From Ornithinimicrobium faecis (GTDB lineage Bacteria > Actinomycetota > Actinomycetes > Actinomycetales > Dermatophilaceae), in NCBI RefSeq assembly GCF_023923225.1, contig NZ_CP099489.1, positions 1,488,001-1,552,000 of the forward strand: DNA of 64,000 bases, in the 5' to 3' direction. Shown piece after piece: positions 24,838 to 33,226 of this stretch. The stretch's first letter is position 1, and every line of letters begins with the position of its first letter. The notes under the pieces are model-generated. The model saw only the letters and a program-made list of their open reading frames with translations. It ran no database searches and was not told where the DNA came from. A program made the position numbers and the translations under genes.

Positions 24838-25686
24838 TCACGGCTTGGCGATCGAGGTGTAGGAATCTGGACGGCGGTCCCGGTAAAACTGCCAGTCGTC
24901 GCGCATCTGCTGGACCAGGTCCATGTCCAGGTCCCGGATGAGCACCTCCTCGGAGTCGGCCGAGCCGCGCTCGCCGACGAAGTGGCCACGCGGGTCGATC
25001 ACCTGACTGGTGCCATAGAAGTCGACGGCGTCGTCGCCATACTCGTTGTCCTCCCGGCCGACCCGGTTGGGCTGCAGGACGAAATAGCCGTTGGCGACAG
25101 CCGCGCACGGACCCTCGACCTCCCACAGCCGGTTGCTCAACCCTGGCTTGGTGGCGTTGGGGTTGAACACCAGGTGCGCACCGCCCAGCCCCAGCTCGCG
25201 CCACCCCTCGGGGAAGTGCCGGTCGTAGCAGATGTATGTGCCGACCTTGCCGACCGCGGTGTCGAACACCGGATAGCCCAGGTTGCCGGGGCGGAAATAG
25301 AACTTCTCCCAGAACTTGTCCAGGTGCGGCAGGTGGTGCTTGCGGTATTTGCCCAGCACGCTCCCGTCGGCGTCGACCACCACCGTGGTGTTGTAGTAGA
25401 CACCGGTCTGCTCCTCCTCATAGATCGGGAGGATCGAGACCAGGCCGAGCTCCTTGGCCAGGTCCGCGAACCGCTGCACGATCGGACCGTCGGCCGACTC
25501 GGCATACCGGTAGTATTTCGGGTCCTGCGTGATGCCGAAGTAGGGCCCGTAGAAGAGCTCCTGGAAGCAGATCACCTGGGCCCCGTCTGCGGCCGCGTCC
25601 CGGGCGAACTGCTCGTGCTTGTCCAGCATCGAGTCCTTATCCCCGGTCCAGGTGGTCTGGGTGATTGCTGCTCGCACGGTGCCCAT
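24838..25686 (-). CDS. Nitrilase-superfamily amidohydrolase, beta-ureidopropionase/N-carbamoylase type
   Basis: 282 residues. The catalytic Glu-Lys-Cys triad is visible: Glu in ICFQELFYG, Lys in KYRKHHLPH, Cys in GTYICYDRHFPEGWRELG. The second Glu is in NTTVVVDADG-to-KFWEKFYF. Signature and length agree with beta-ureidopropionase/N-carbamoyl-amino-acid amidohydrolases. It would release beta-alanine (or beta-aminoisobutyrate), CO2 and ammonia from N-carbamoyl-beta-alanine. First gene of a three-gene minus-strand operon; no dihydropyrimidine dehydrogenase genes are in the window. Confidence 0.88.
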   Translation of the reverse strand: MGTVRAAITQTTWTGDKDSMLDKHEQFARDAAADGAQVICFQELFYGPYFGITQDPKYYRYAESADGPIVQRFADLAKELGLVSILPIYEEEQTGVYYNTTVVVDADGSVLGKYRKHHLPHLDKFWEKFYFRPGNLGYPVFDTAVGKVGTYICYDRHFPEGWRELGLGGAHLVFNPNATKPGLSNRLWEVEGPCAAVANGYFVLQPNRVGREDNEYGDDAVDFYGTSQVIDPRGHFVGERGSADSEEVLIRDLDMDLVQQMRDDWQFYRDRRPDSYTSIAKP

Positions 25687-25867
25687 GTCGCTCCAGTTCG
25701 TCGGCGGTGACGTCTGCGGATGCCTGCTGCCGCGGTGAGATCTAGGTCACAGGGATTCCCGCGGGATCGTCACCTTACCGGTGACGGCGCTCCGTGGGAA
25801 CAGTTTTGGGACCGCGGTCCCCGGGAGGCCCGCCGGCAGTGTCAGGGCTGGATGCGATGGTGAGGCC

Positions 25868-28800
25868 ATGCACCTGATCGACGGCCACCCCCGGCTCAGC
25901 GCCACGGACCTGACCACGCACCTGGCATGTGCCCACGCGACGACGCTCGACCTGCGGGCGGCGCGGGGTCAGCTCGAGGTGCCGGGGGCGGGGTTTGACG
26001 AGCAGGTGCAGATGGTCTTTGACCAGGGGATGGCGCACGAGCGCAGCTTTCTCAACGAGCTGCAGGAGCGCGGCCTGCAGGTCACCCAGATCCCCGACAG
26101 CGGGTCCGTCACCGACCGCGAGGGGGCCACGGTCAAGGCGATGTATGCCGGGGCGCAGGTGATCTATCAGGCCGCCTTCGCGGACGACCAGTGGGTGGGG
26201 TATGCCGACTTCCTGCTGCGGGTGGAGCGCCCGAGCAAGCTCGGCGCGTGGTCCTATGACATCGCCGACACCAAGCTGGCCCGGCACCTGCAGACGGCGG
26301 CCCTGCTGCAGATGGCGTCCTATGCCGCGCAACTGGAGCGGATCCAGGGTGTGGCCCCGCAGCAGCTGGTCGTGGTGACTGGCGACGGGCAGGAGCACCC
26401 GTGGCGCCTGGTGGACGTCGAGTCCTATGCGCGGCGCACGCGCGAGCGGCTCGAGGAGTTCGTGGCGCAGGCGCCGGCAACCCGCTCAGTCAAGGTGCCG
26501 CACTGTGCCCGCTGTCGTTGGCGGTCGGTCTGCGAGCAGGAGTGGGTCGACCGCGACGACCTGGTGCAGGTCGCCGGGTTGCGCACGCCCCAGCGCGAGA
26601 GCCTGGAGGCCGCGGGCATCCGCACCGTGGCCGCGCTCGCGGTCGCCAGTGACGAGGCCCTCACCGGGGTGCTGACCGCTGCCACGCGCGACCGGCTCCG
26701 CACCCAGGCCCGGCTCCAGGTGAGTGAGCGGGAGACTGGCGAGTCGGCATACGAGCTGCTCCCCGTGCGCAGTGGTGAGGGCCTCGAGCTGCTGCCCGTG
26801 CCCGACACGGGCGATGTCTATCTCGACTTCGAGGGGGACCCGTTTGCCGAGGACGGTGCCGGGCGCGAATATCTGGCCGGCGTCTGGACCCGTGACGAGG
26901 AGTTCCTCACCTGGTGGGCGCACGACCGGGCCGAGGAGAAGGAGCTGACGCGTGCACTGCTGACCTGGCTCGATGAGCGGTGGCAGCAGTTCCCGGGGAT
27001 GCACATCTATCACTACGCGGCCTATGAGCAGACGGCATTGAAGAGGATGGCGCAGCAGCACGGCACAGCCGAGACCGAGCTGGACATGATGCTGCGTGGT
27101 GAGCGGTTCGTCGACCTGTATTCCGTGGTCCGGCAGAGCCTGCAGATCAGCAAGCCGAGCTATTCGATCAAGAAGCTCGAGGCGTTCTACTGGGACCACA
27201 CGCGCACGGGCGAGGGCGATGAGGTCGCGGACGCGCTGACCTCGGTGGTGGAGTATGAGCGCTGGCTGGCGCAGGGCCGCAACGACCCGAGCATCCTGGA
27301 GCGGCTGGCGGCGTATAACCGCGAGGATGTGCGCTCCACCCACGCGCTGCACGAGTGGTTGGAGCAGCGGCGCGGGGAGGCGGAGTCGCAGTTCGGGGTC
27401 ACCCTGGCGCGGCTGGGCGAGGTGGAGCGCACCGCCTCCAGCGACAGCGAGGAGATGCAGGAGGAGACAGTCCTGGCCGAGCGGCTCGAGGCTGCCGGGC
27501 ACGACCTGCTCGCCGGGGTCGTCGGGTTCCACCGTCGGGAGCAGAAGCAGGTGTGGTGGGACTACTACCGCACGGGGGAGATGAGCGACGAGGAGCTGAT
27601 CGAGGACCGCGGCCTGACCCTGGGGGGCCTGGGGGAGCCGGTCGAGGTCGGGTCCGTCGCACGATCGATCCTGTGGCGTCATGACGTCCCGCCGCAGGAG
27701 ACCTCGATCACGGTGGGGACCGGAGTGGACGATGCGCGGGAGCACACGACGGTCGGCACGGTGACCGAGATCGACCTTGAGGCCGGCTTCGTGGTGGTCA
27801 AGCGGGCCAAGAGCAACGGGAGTGTGAGCCCGACCGGGCTCGTCGGCAAGGACGCGCTGTCGATGAAGGAGCTGCAGAACTCGCTGAAGCGCCTGGCCGA
27901 GCACACCCTGGCCGGCCGGGACACCGTCGGTGCGGCGCTGCTGGAGGGACGGGTGCCCGTCGGGCTCGAGCCGGCCGGTGATGAGACGCCCGGCGACGTG
28001 GTGCGCCGTGTTGGTGCGCGGTTGGACCGTCAGGTGCTGGCTGTGCAGGGTCCGCCGGGTTCGGGCAAGAGTTTTTCGGGCAAGGCACTGATCCGGGACC
28101 TGCTGGACGCCGGGCTGCGGGTCGGCATCACGGCTAACAGCCACGCCGTGATCAGCCACTTGGTCGAGGGTGTTGACCGACCCGCTGTCCGGCGCGGCAC
28201 CAAGGCTGCCGCGTTGCGTGAGCAGACCGGCCAGGTGCGGGTGCTCCCCGACAATCCTGCGGTTGTCCGTGCCATCGAGGAGGGGGCCACGCTCATCGCC
28301 GGCACCGCCTGGTTGTGGGCACGGGAGGACATGGCCGACTCCGTGGACGTGCTCGTGGTGGACGAGGCGGGGCAGTTCTCTCTCGCCAACGCTCTCGCCG
28401 TCTCGCAGGCAGCGACCCGGGGCATCGTGCTGTTGGGTGACCCGCAGCAGCTGCCGCAGGTCACCCAGGGCACGCACCCGCACGGCGCGGGCATCTCGGC
28501 ACTGGAGCACCTCATCGACGGCGCCGACACCATCGCGGCCGATCGTGGGATCTTCCTGGACCGCACCTATCGGATGCACCCGGACATCACCCGATTCGTG
28601 TCCGACCTGTCCTATGCCTCACGGCTGGAGTCCGTCCCCGGCCTGGAGCGGCAACGGGTCGACGCGCCCGGTGAGCTGACCGGCTCGGGGCTGCGCTGGG
28701 TGCCGGTCACCCACGAGGGCAACGTCAACGACTCTCCGGAGGAGGGCGCGGCCGTGGCGGCGCTGGTCGCGGACCTGCTCAGGGGACACTGGACCGACGA

Positions 28801-29188
28801 CAAGGGGAGCGCCCACCGGATCGGCCTGCACGACATCCTGGTTGTCTCGCCCTACAACGCGCAGGTCAAACTGTTGGAGCAGGCCCTGCCCGACGGCATC
28901 CAGGTCGGCACCGTCGACAAGTTCCAGGGACGGCAGGCACCGGTCGTGATCTTCTCGATGGCCAGCTCCAGCGCCCACGACGCCCCACGGGGCGTCGGCT
29001 TCCTGCTCGACAGCCACCGGGTCAACGTCGCCGTGTCCCGGGCCAAGGCGCTCGCGGTCGTCGTCGGCAGCCCGGCCCTGCTCGAGTCACCGGTGAGCAC
29101 GCCCGAGCAGCTCCGGCTCGTCAACGCGTTGTGCCGCTTCGTGGACCTGGCCGAGGCGACCGTCGAGGACGACCGGCTGGTCGGATGA
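25868..29188 (+). CDS. TM0106-family RecB-like nuclease fused to DEDD exonuclease-like domain and SF1 helicase
   Basis: 1106 residues from ATG 25868. (1) Residues 1-300: RecB/Cas4-like nuclease with YADFLLRV, the DxK pair in IADTKLAR (about 134) and cysteines in LACAHAT plus CARCRWRSVC (about 212-225), an expected 4Fe-4S site. (2) Residues 315-560: RNase H-like domain opening with YLDFEGDPF (about 319), as in YprB-type 3'-5' exonucleases. (3) Residues 700-1106: Upf1/Dna2-like SF1 helicase with Walker A GPPGSGKS (about 726), Walker B VVDEAG (about 829), GDPQQLPQV, TYRMHP, VDKFQGRQ and VAVSRAKA. All key residues are present. The family is known but its function is not settled; DNA or RNA processing, repair or defence is likely. 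Its stop overlaps the start of a GHKL-type ATPase gene (ATGA). Confidence 0.9.
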   Translation: MHLIDGHPRLSATDLTTHLACAHATTLDLRAARGQLEVPGAGFDEQVQMVFDQGMAHERSFLNELQERGLQVTQIPDSGSVTDREGATVKAMYAGAQVIYQAAFADDQWVGYADFLLRVERPSKLGAWSYDIADTKLARHLQTAALLQMASYAAQLERIQGVAPQQLVVVTGDGQEHPWRLVDVESYARRTRERLEEFVAQAPATRSVKVPHCARCRWRSVCEQEWVDRDDLVQVAGLRTPQRESLEAAGIRTVAALAVASDEALTGVLTAATRDRLRTQARLQVSERETGESAYELLPVRSGEGLELLPVPDTGDVYLDFEGDPFAEDGAGREYLAGVWTRDEEFLTWWAHDRAEEKELTRALLTWLDERWQQFPGMHIYHYAAYEQTALKRMAQQHGTAETELDMMLRGERFVDLYSVVRQSLQISKPSYSIKKLEAFYWDHTRTGEGDEVADALTSVVEYERWLAQGRNDPSILERLAAYNREDVRSTHALHEWLEQRRGEAESQFGVTLARLGEVERTASSDSEEMQEETVLAERLEAAGHDLLAGVVGFHRREQKQVWWDYYRTGEMSDEELIEDRGLTLGGLGEPVEVGSVARSILWRHDVPPQETSITVGTGVDDAREHTTVGTVTEIDLEAGFVVVKRAKSNGSVSPTGLVGKDALSMKELQNSLKRLAEHTLAGRDTVGAALLEGRVPVGLEPAGDETPGDVVRRVGARLDRQVLAVQGPPGSGKSFSGKALIRDLLDAGLRVGITANSHAVISHLVEGVDRPAVRRGTKAAALREQTGQVRVLPDNPAVVRAIEEGATLIAGTAWLWAREDMADSVDVLVVDEAGQFSLANALAVSQAATRGIVLLGDPQQLPQVTQGTHPHGAGISALEHLIDGADTIAADRGIFLDRTYRMHPDITRFVSDLSYASRLESVPGLERQRVDAPGELTGSGLRWVPVTHEGNVNDSPEEGAAVAALVADLLRGHWTDDKGSAHRIGLHDILVVSPYNAQVKLLEQALPDGIQVGTVDKFQGRQAPVVIFSMASSSAHDAPRGVGFLLDSHRVNVAVSRAKALAVVVGSPALLESPVSTPEQLRLVNALCRFVDLAEATVEDDRLVG

Positions 29189-29790
29189 CGAGCTCGCGCG
29201 ACTCGTGGACGGTCACCACGCACGACTGGGCGCGAGACGTCGACCGCGATCACCTGCGCCGGGTCCGCGCCCAAGCAGACGTGGAGCTGCCGGGTGGGCT
29301 GCAGCACCTGGTGCTCGAGGTGCTCGCCTATGCCTCGGACGAGGCCGAGCACCTGGGCCGTGTCGGGCGGGCCACCGTGCAGCGCCACTCGGACGGCTCC
29401 GTGGCGGTCACTGACGACGGTCGCGGCACGGACACCCGCCGCGACGAGCACGGGCAGGTGGTCCGCAAGCCGGTCATGGCCACCCAGGATGTGCGCTTCA
29501 CCGGTGACACGGAGCCCGTGCTCCTGGCCGACGGTCACCCGCGTCGGGGCATGTCGTCGGTCTCGGCCCTCTGCCTGTGGCTGCGCCACACCAACCACCG
29601 GACCGAGGGGGCCTGGACGCAGAACTATGCACACGGCATACCGGAGCAGGACCTGACGGAGCTGCCGCCCTCGGCGCAGACCGGCACCACCGTGCACTTC
29701 CTGCTCGACCCCGACCTGGAGGCCGACGCGCGCCTGGACCCGAGGGTCCTCGCCGCGTCCCCGTGGCTGGAGGTGACCCTCGTCAGCTGA
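29185..29790 (+). CDS. GHKL/GyrB-like ATPase-domain protein
   Basis: 201 residues starting inside the helicase stop (ATGA). A Bergerat-fold ATP site is suggested by LEVLAYASDEAEHLGRVG (N-box-like helix but Asp in place of the Asn), then SVAVTDDGRGTD (G1-type DxGxG), then HPRRGMSSVSALC (G2-like lid) and TGTTVHFLLD (T-x-x-F strand), as in the first 200 residues of GyrB. The transducer and toprim parts of GyrB are absent. Translational coupling to the nuclease-helicase implies joint action; a nucleotide-dependent switch or clamp is a guess. The last 8 bases overlap the convergent gene. Confidence 0.7.
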   Translation: MTSSRDSWTVTTHDWARDVDRDHLRRVRAQADVELPGGLQHLVLEVLAYASDEAEHLGRVGRATVQRHSDGSVAVTDDGRGTDTRRDEHGQVVRKPVMATQDVRFTGDTEPVLLADGHPRRGMSSVSALCLWLRHTNHRTEGAWTQNYAHGIPEQDLTELPPSAQTGTTVHFLLDPDLEADARLDPRVLAASPWLEVTLVS

Positions 29791-30298
29791 ACTGGGCGTG
29801 ACGGTCGCCGAGCCGGCCGGAGGCCCTGAGCCGGACCTTGTCGGCCCGAGCCATGTTGGCGCCGTCGACGGGAGCGCTCACGGACAGGACATACCACTGG
29901 TCGCCGAAGTGGAGCGTCACCCCGCCATTGGTGAAAGACATCCGGTTGATCAGGCCCGGCCCGCCGTTGGCGGCCAGCGGGATGTTGACGTCGAAGGTCT
30001 GCGTCTCACCCGGGGCGAGCTGGAGCGCCAGCAGATGCACATAGGTCGCGGAGAACCGGCGACCATCGCCACGGGACGGACCGTCATTGTTGCGCATGCC
30101 GGGCGCGCCCTCGTTGTCGCCGTCGTCCTTCAACGAAAAGCTCAACTGCTGCACGCTGCGGGCCTCCGACTCGTGCCCGGTCAGGGTGACGCGCACGGGG
30201 ATCGTCGGGTCACTCCAGTCGAACTTCTTCGGTGCCTCCAGATCGACCTTGATGCCGCCGGTGTCGAAGGCCTTCTTGATCTTGTCAAACAGTCCCAT
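29783..30298 (-). CDS. Hypothetical protein, possible Spo0M/arrestin-like beta-sandwich
   Basis: 171 residues from ATG 30298, with GGGAGAG upstream. The N-terminus MGLFDKIKKAFDTGGIKVDLEAPKKF, a short helix then strands, with later VRVTLTGHESEARSVQQLSFSL and FDVNIPLA, recalls the start and domain layout of Spo0M/arrestin-like proteins. Similarity is weak and I would not transfer function. TerD was considered, but its DNxxG-type calcium motifs are absent. The stop overlaps the convergent GHKL gene by 8 bases. Confidence 0.6.
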   Translation of the reverse strand: MGLFDKIKKAFDTGGIKVDLEAPKKFDWSDPTIPVRVTLTGHESEARSVQQLSFSLKDDGDNEGAPGMRNNDGPSRGDGRRFSATYVHLLALQLAPGETQTFDVNIPLAANGGPGLINRMSFTNGGVTLHFGDQWYVLSVSAPVDGANMARADKVRLRASGRLGDRHAQFS

Positions 30299-30510
30299 TG
30301 ATGATGTCTCTCTCCCTCGGTGCCGGAGGGCCGGCATGCAACGCCGTTGTGGCACACCCGGGCCCTCCTGTCGCAGGAGCCTAGGGCCGGTGCTCGTGGG
30401 TTGGAATCGGTCCAGAGGATGACATCGGGTGGCGCAGGGTGGCGCTGCTGGCGGACGTACTCTGATGCCGGACACATGCAGGGAGCGCCGGCTCCTGTGG
30501 GAGGACAGTG

Positions 30511-30570
30511 ATGACGACAGGCACGAGAGTTGCCCCGGACACGGGTGATGGGGATGTCCGTGACAGCTGA
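30511..30570 (+). other. Short 19-codon reading frame with good ribosome site before DUF445
   Basis: GGGAGG (30499-30504) sits six bases before ATG 30511. The frame ends at TGA 30568, overlapping the start of the DUF445 gene (ATG 30554) in another frame. A hairpin (CAGGGAGC/GCTCCTG, about 30477-30496) precedes the site. It could be a coupling leader, or the true N-terminus split by a frameshift. Confidence 0.35.
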
Positions 30571-31834
30571 CGCCGCCACCCTGCCTGCGGGACCGTCGTC
30601 GTTCAGCCAGGCGGATGCCGCCCGACGGGCCAACCTGCGCCGGATGCGACTCATGGCGACCGGATTGCTGGTGCTGGCCGCGATCGTCTTCGTGCTCACT
30701 CATGACCGCGGCGGCGCCTGGGGCTATGTCAATGCTGCCTCCGAGGCGGCGATGGTGGGTGCCGTTGCCGACTGGTTTGCGGTGACCGCGCTGTTCCGCC
30801 ACCCGCTCGGGATCCCGGTGCCCCACACCGCCATCATCCCGAGGCGCAAGGACATGCTCGCACGCAGCCTCGAGGAGTTCGTCGCCGAGAACTTCCTGAC
30901 CGAGCAGACCATCCGCGAGCGCTATCTGGATGCCGAGGTGACTAGGCGCCTGGGGGAGTGGGTCCGCGACCCCGTCAACGCCGAGCGGGTGATCCAGGAG
31001 GCGGCGCCGCTGGCTGCTCAGGCCCTGGAGCGGGTCGGTGGCACGGGCCTGCAGCAGTTCTTCGAGGAGACGCTGCTGCCCCGGGTCCGCTCCGAGCCGC
31101 TCAGCCCGTTGGCCGGCAACCTGCTCGAGCAGGTGGTCGCGGACCGGGCCCACCACGGGCTGGTCGACATCGGTTTCCGTGAGTTGCACTCCTGGCTGGC
31201 CGCCCACCCCGACGACGTCCGGGGCATCATCGGCGCCCGTGCCCCGTGGTGGTCGCCCAACTGGGTGGACGACATGGTCGTGGGCCGGATCTACACCGAG
31301 CTCGTCACCTGGGCCCACGAGGTCGCCAGCTCCCCGCACCACTCGATCCGGCAGGCGCTCGACTCCTACCTGGCCGACCTGGCCCGCGACATGCAGCACG
31401 ACGCGGACACGATGGCCAGCGCCGAGCGGCTCAAGGAGCGGCTGCTCGACCACCCGCAGGTCGCCCCGAGCCTGGTCTCGGTCTGGGATGCCGTCAAGAT
31501 CGTGCTGCTCGAGCAGCTGGGCGACCCACAGGGCCAGATCCGCACCCGCCTTGCGCACGAGCTCGAGGAGTTGGGGGAGCGGATGGTCACCGACTCCACG
31601 CTGCGCGCCCGGCTGGACGCCTGGGGTGCGGACGCTGCGGCGGTCCTGATCTCGCGCTATGGCTCAGAGCTGACCACGGTCATCAGCCACACCATCGAGC
31701 GCTGGGACGGCCGGGACGCTGCCGACCGCATCGAGTTGCACGTCGGTCGCGACCTGCAGTTCATCCGCATCAACGGCACCGTCGTCGGCGGACTGGTCGG
31801 GCTGCTGATCCACACGGTCTCGCAGCTGCTGTGA
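30554..31834 (+). CDS. DUF445 family membrane-associated protein (YjiN-like)
   Basis: 426 residues. An N-terminal membrane segment (LMATGLLVLAAIVFVLTH) is followed by the family hallmark SEAAMVGAVADWFAVTALFRHPLGIPVPHTAIIPRRKD, a long helical region with repeated L-E-rich helices, and a C-terminal membrane segment GTVVGGLVGLLIHTVSQLL. Function of DUF445 is not established; an envelope-associated role is likely. The start is ambiguous: ATG 30554 or 30548, while the best ribosome site belongs to the short frame at 30511. Confidence 0.88.
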   Translation: MSVTADAATLPAGPSSFSQADAARRANLRRMRLMATGLLVLAAIVFVLTHDRGGAWGYVNAASEAAMVGAVADWFAVTALFRHPLGIPVPHTAIIPRRKDMLARSLEEFVAENFLTEQTIRERYLDAEVTRRLGEWVRDPVNAERVIQEAAPLAAQALERVGGTGLQQFFEETLLPRVRSEPLSPLAGNLLEQVVADRAHHGLVDIGFRELHSWLAAHPDDVRGIIGARAPWWSPNWVDDMVVGRIYTELVTWAHEVASSPHHSIRQALDSYLADLARDMQHDADTMASAERLKERLLDHPQVAPSLVSVWDAVKIVLLEQLGDPQGQIRTRLAHELEELGERMVTDSTLRARLDAWGADAAAVLISRYGSELTTVISHTIERWDGRDAADRIELHVGRDLQFIRINGTVVGGLVGLLIHTVSQLL

Positions 31835-31843
31835 ACCGACCCG

Positions 31844-32506
31844 TTAGCTGACGCGATAAGCACGAACGAAGGCTGTGACGCCGGCGCTCACCCAGGTCGC
31901 TCGGTCTTCCACCGACAGGCTGGTGCCGGGCGGGCCAGGTGTGGCCGACACGAGCTCGGAGTAGTGGATGGCAGCGATGGCTGGGGCCGGAACGCTCAGC
32001 AGACGAGCGTCGTCCCAGCGCTGAAGGGTGGCGGCCAGTTCGTCCAGCACCCGGCCGGGGCCAGCGTGCCACCAGCCCGTGACGACAGTCGGGTCCAGTT
32101 GTGCGGCCTCGCCATGGACCTGTGCCATCAGCGCCCGGTGGTCGCCGGTCGGTGCCGTCGACTCAAGCCACGCCGTCGCAAGGTTGAGCAGGGCCGGCTC
32201 CACCTCCTGCACTGCCGCGACGTCGGAGAGGTGTTCTGCGATGAGTGTGGTCTCGCCCTCGGCCACGCGAGCGGCTGAGTCGGCGATGACGGCGGCAAAT
32301 AGGGCCGCCTTGTCCGGGAAGTGCTTGTAGATCGTCCGGGTCGACACTCCAGCCGCGGTGGCGATCATGTCGATGCTGGATCGCGTGAAACCGGAGTGGG
32401 CGAAAACTTCTCGCCCACCCGCCAGGATCGCGCGGTGCTTGTCTGGGCGTAGTCGCCCAGTCGATCTCACCTGGGCTGCCTCGGCGGACGGTGGGTCGGT
32501 CGTCAT
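31844..32506 (-). CDS. TetR-family transcriptional regulator
   Basis: 220 residues from ATG 32506 (AAGGAG six bases upstream). The N-terminal HTH reads ILAGGREVFAHSGFTRSSIDMIATAAGVSTRTIYKHFPDKAALF across helices 1-4, canonical for TetR (split motif: FTRSSIDMIA, AGVSTRTIYKHF). The C-terminal domain has no recognised ligand. Divergent from an FMN-reductase gene with a shared 82-base promoter containing a palindrome (32546-32568), so it probably represses that gene and itself. Confidence 0.9.
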   Translation of the reverse strand: MTTDPPSAEAAQVRSTGRLRPDKHRAILAGGREVFAHSGFTRSSIDMIATAAGVSTRTIYKHFPDKAALFAAVIADSAARVAEGETTLIAEHLSDVAAVQEVEPALLNLATAWLESTAPTGDHRALMAQVHGEAAQLDPTVVTGWWHAGPGRVLDELAATLQRWDDARLLSVPAPAIAAIHYSELVSATPGPPGTSLSVEDRATWVSAGVTAFVRAYRVS

Positions 32507-32520
32507 GCGACTCCTTAATT

Positions 32521-32575
32521 CTCGTTGCACTCTGCAGACTAGCATGTAAAGTAGCAATATTACTTTACCAACGAG
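32521..32575. promoter_or_regulatory. Divergent promoter with nested TetR-type operator
   Basis: Inner palindrome GTAAAGTA (32546-32553), seven-base spacer, TACTTTAC (32561-32568), perfect in 8-bp arms. Outer inverted repeat CTCGTTG (32521-32527) with CAACGAG (32569-32575). It is the AT-richest short stretch around, 13 bases before the FMN-reductase ATG, and should hold the -10 region. Confidence 0.65.
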
Positions 32576-32588
32576 ATAGGACTTCGAC

Positions 32589-33200
32589 ATGACTCGCATC
32601 GCCATCATCAGCGGCAGCACTCGCCCCCACCGCAGCAGCCAGGCCGTGGCGGCCTGGGTGCTCGAGACAGGCCGCGAGCTGGCACCCGACGGGGTGAGCT
32701 TGGAGCTGGTGGATCTCGCCGCCTATGGCCTCCCGGTCCTGGATGAGCCGGTGCCGGCCATGTCGGGGATTGTTGAGCACGAGCACACCCGACGCTGGGC
32801 CGAAACGGTCGGTGCCTTCGACGGCTATGTGTTCGTCACGCCTGAGTACAACCACGGGATCCCCGGGGGGCTGAAGAACGCCATCGACTATGTGTTCTTC
32901 GAGTGGAACGACAAGGCCGTGGGCTTCGTGAGCTACGGAGTCAACGGCGGCGTCCGAGCGGTCGAACAGCTCCGCCAGGTCGCTGCCGAGGTCAAGCTTG
33001 CTGACGTGCGCTCTCAGGTGGTGCTCAGTGTCTACACCGACTTCGACTACACGGACCTGGACCTGACGGATCCGACCACGTCGGGTGTCTTCACGCCAGC
33101 CAGCCACCACGCCGCCGACCTCGCGGCACTGCTCGACGAGGTCACCGCCTGGAGCCGTGCGCTGTCCTCGCTCCGGCCCGCCCTGGTCGGCCAGCGCTGA
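32589..33200 (+). CDS. NADPH-dependent FMN reductase family protein
   Basis: 203 residues, flavodoxin-like fold. FMN phosphate loop SGSTRPHRSSQ at residues 8-18; TPEYNHGIPGGLKNAID near 84-100 is the family signature for the flavin ring loop. It reduces FMN or a quinone/azo substrate with NADPH. Divergent from the TetR gene and followed 26 bases later by an MFS transporter, which suggests a drug- or quinone-responsive unit. Confidence 0.9.
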   Translation: MTRIAIISGSTRPHRSSQAVAAWVLETGRELAPDGVSLELVDLAAYGLPVLDEPVPAMSGIVEHEHTRRWAETVGAFDGYVFVTPEYNHGIPGGLKNAIDYVFFEWNDKAVGFVSYGVNGGVRAVEQLRQVAAEVKLADVRSQVVLSVYTDFDYTDLDLTDPTTSGVFTPASHHAADLAALLDEVTAWSRALSSLRPALVGQR

Positions 33201-33226
33201 CAGTTGGCGCGAGGGAAGGAGGATCG

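Noticed and set aside
22707..24941. Plus-strand open frame of 744 codons across the LLM and dihydropyrimidinase genes
   Set aside because: Runs antisense to two genes with clear motifs and shows no motif of its own.
29783..30298. TerD-type tellurite-resistance protein
   Set aside because: The conserved calcium-binding DNxxGxD motifs are missing; left as a hypothetical protein.
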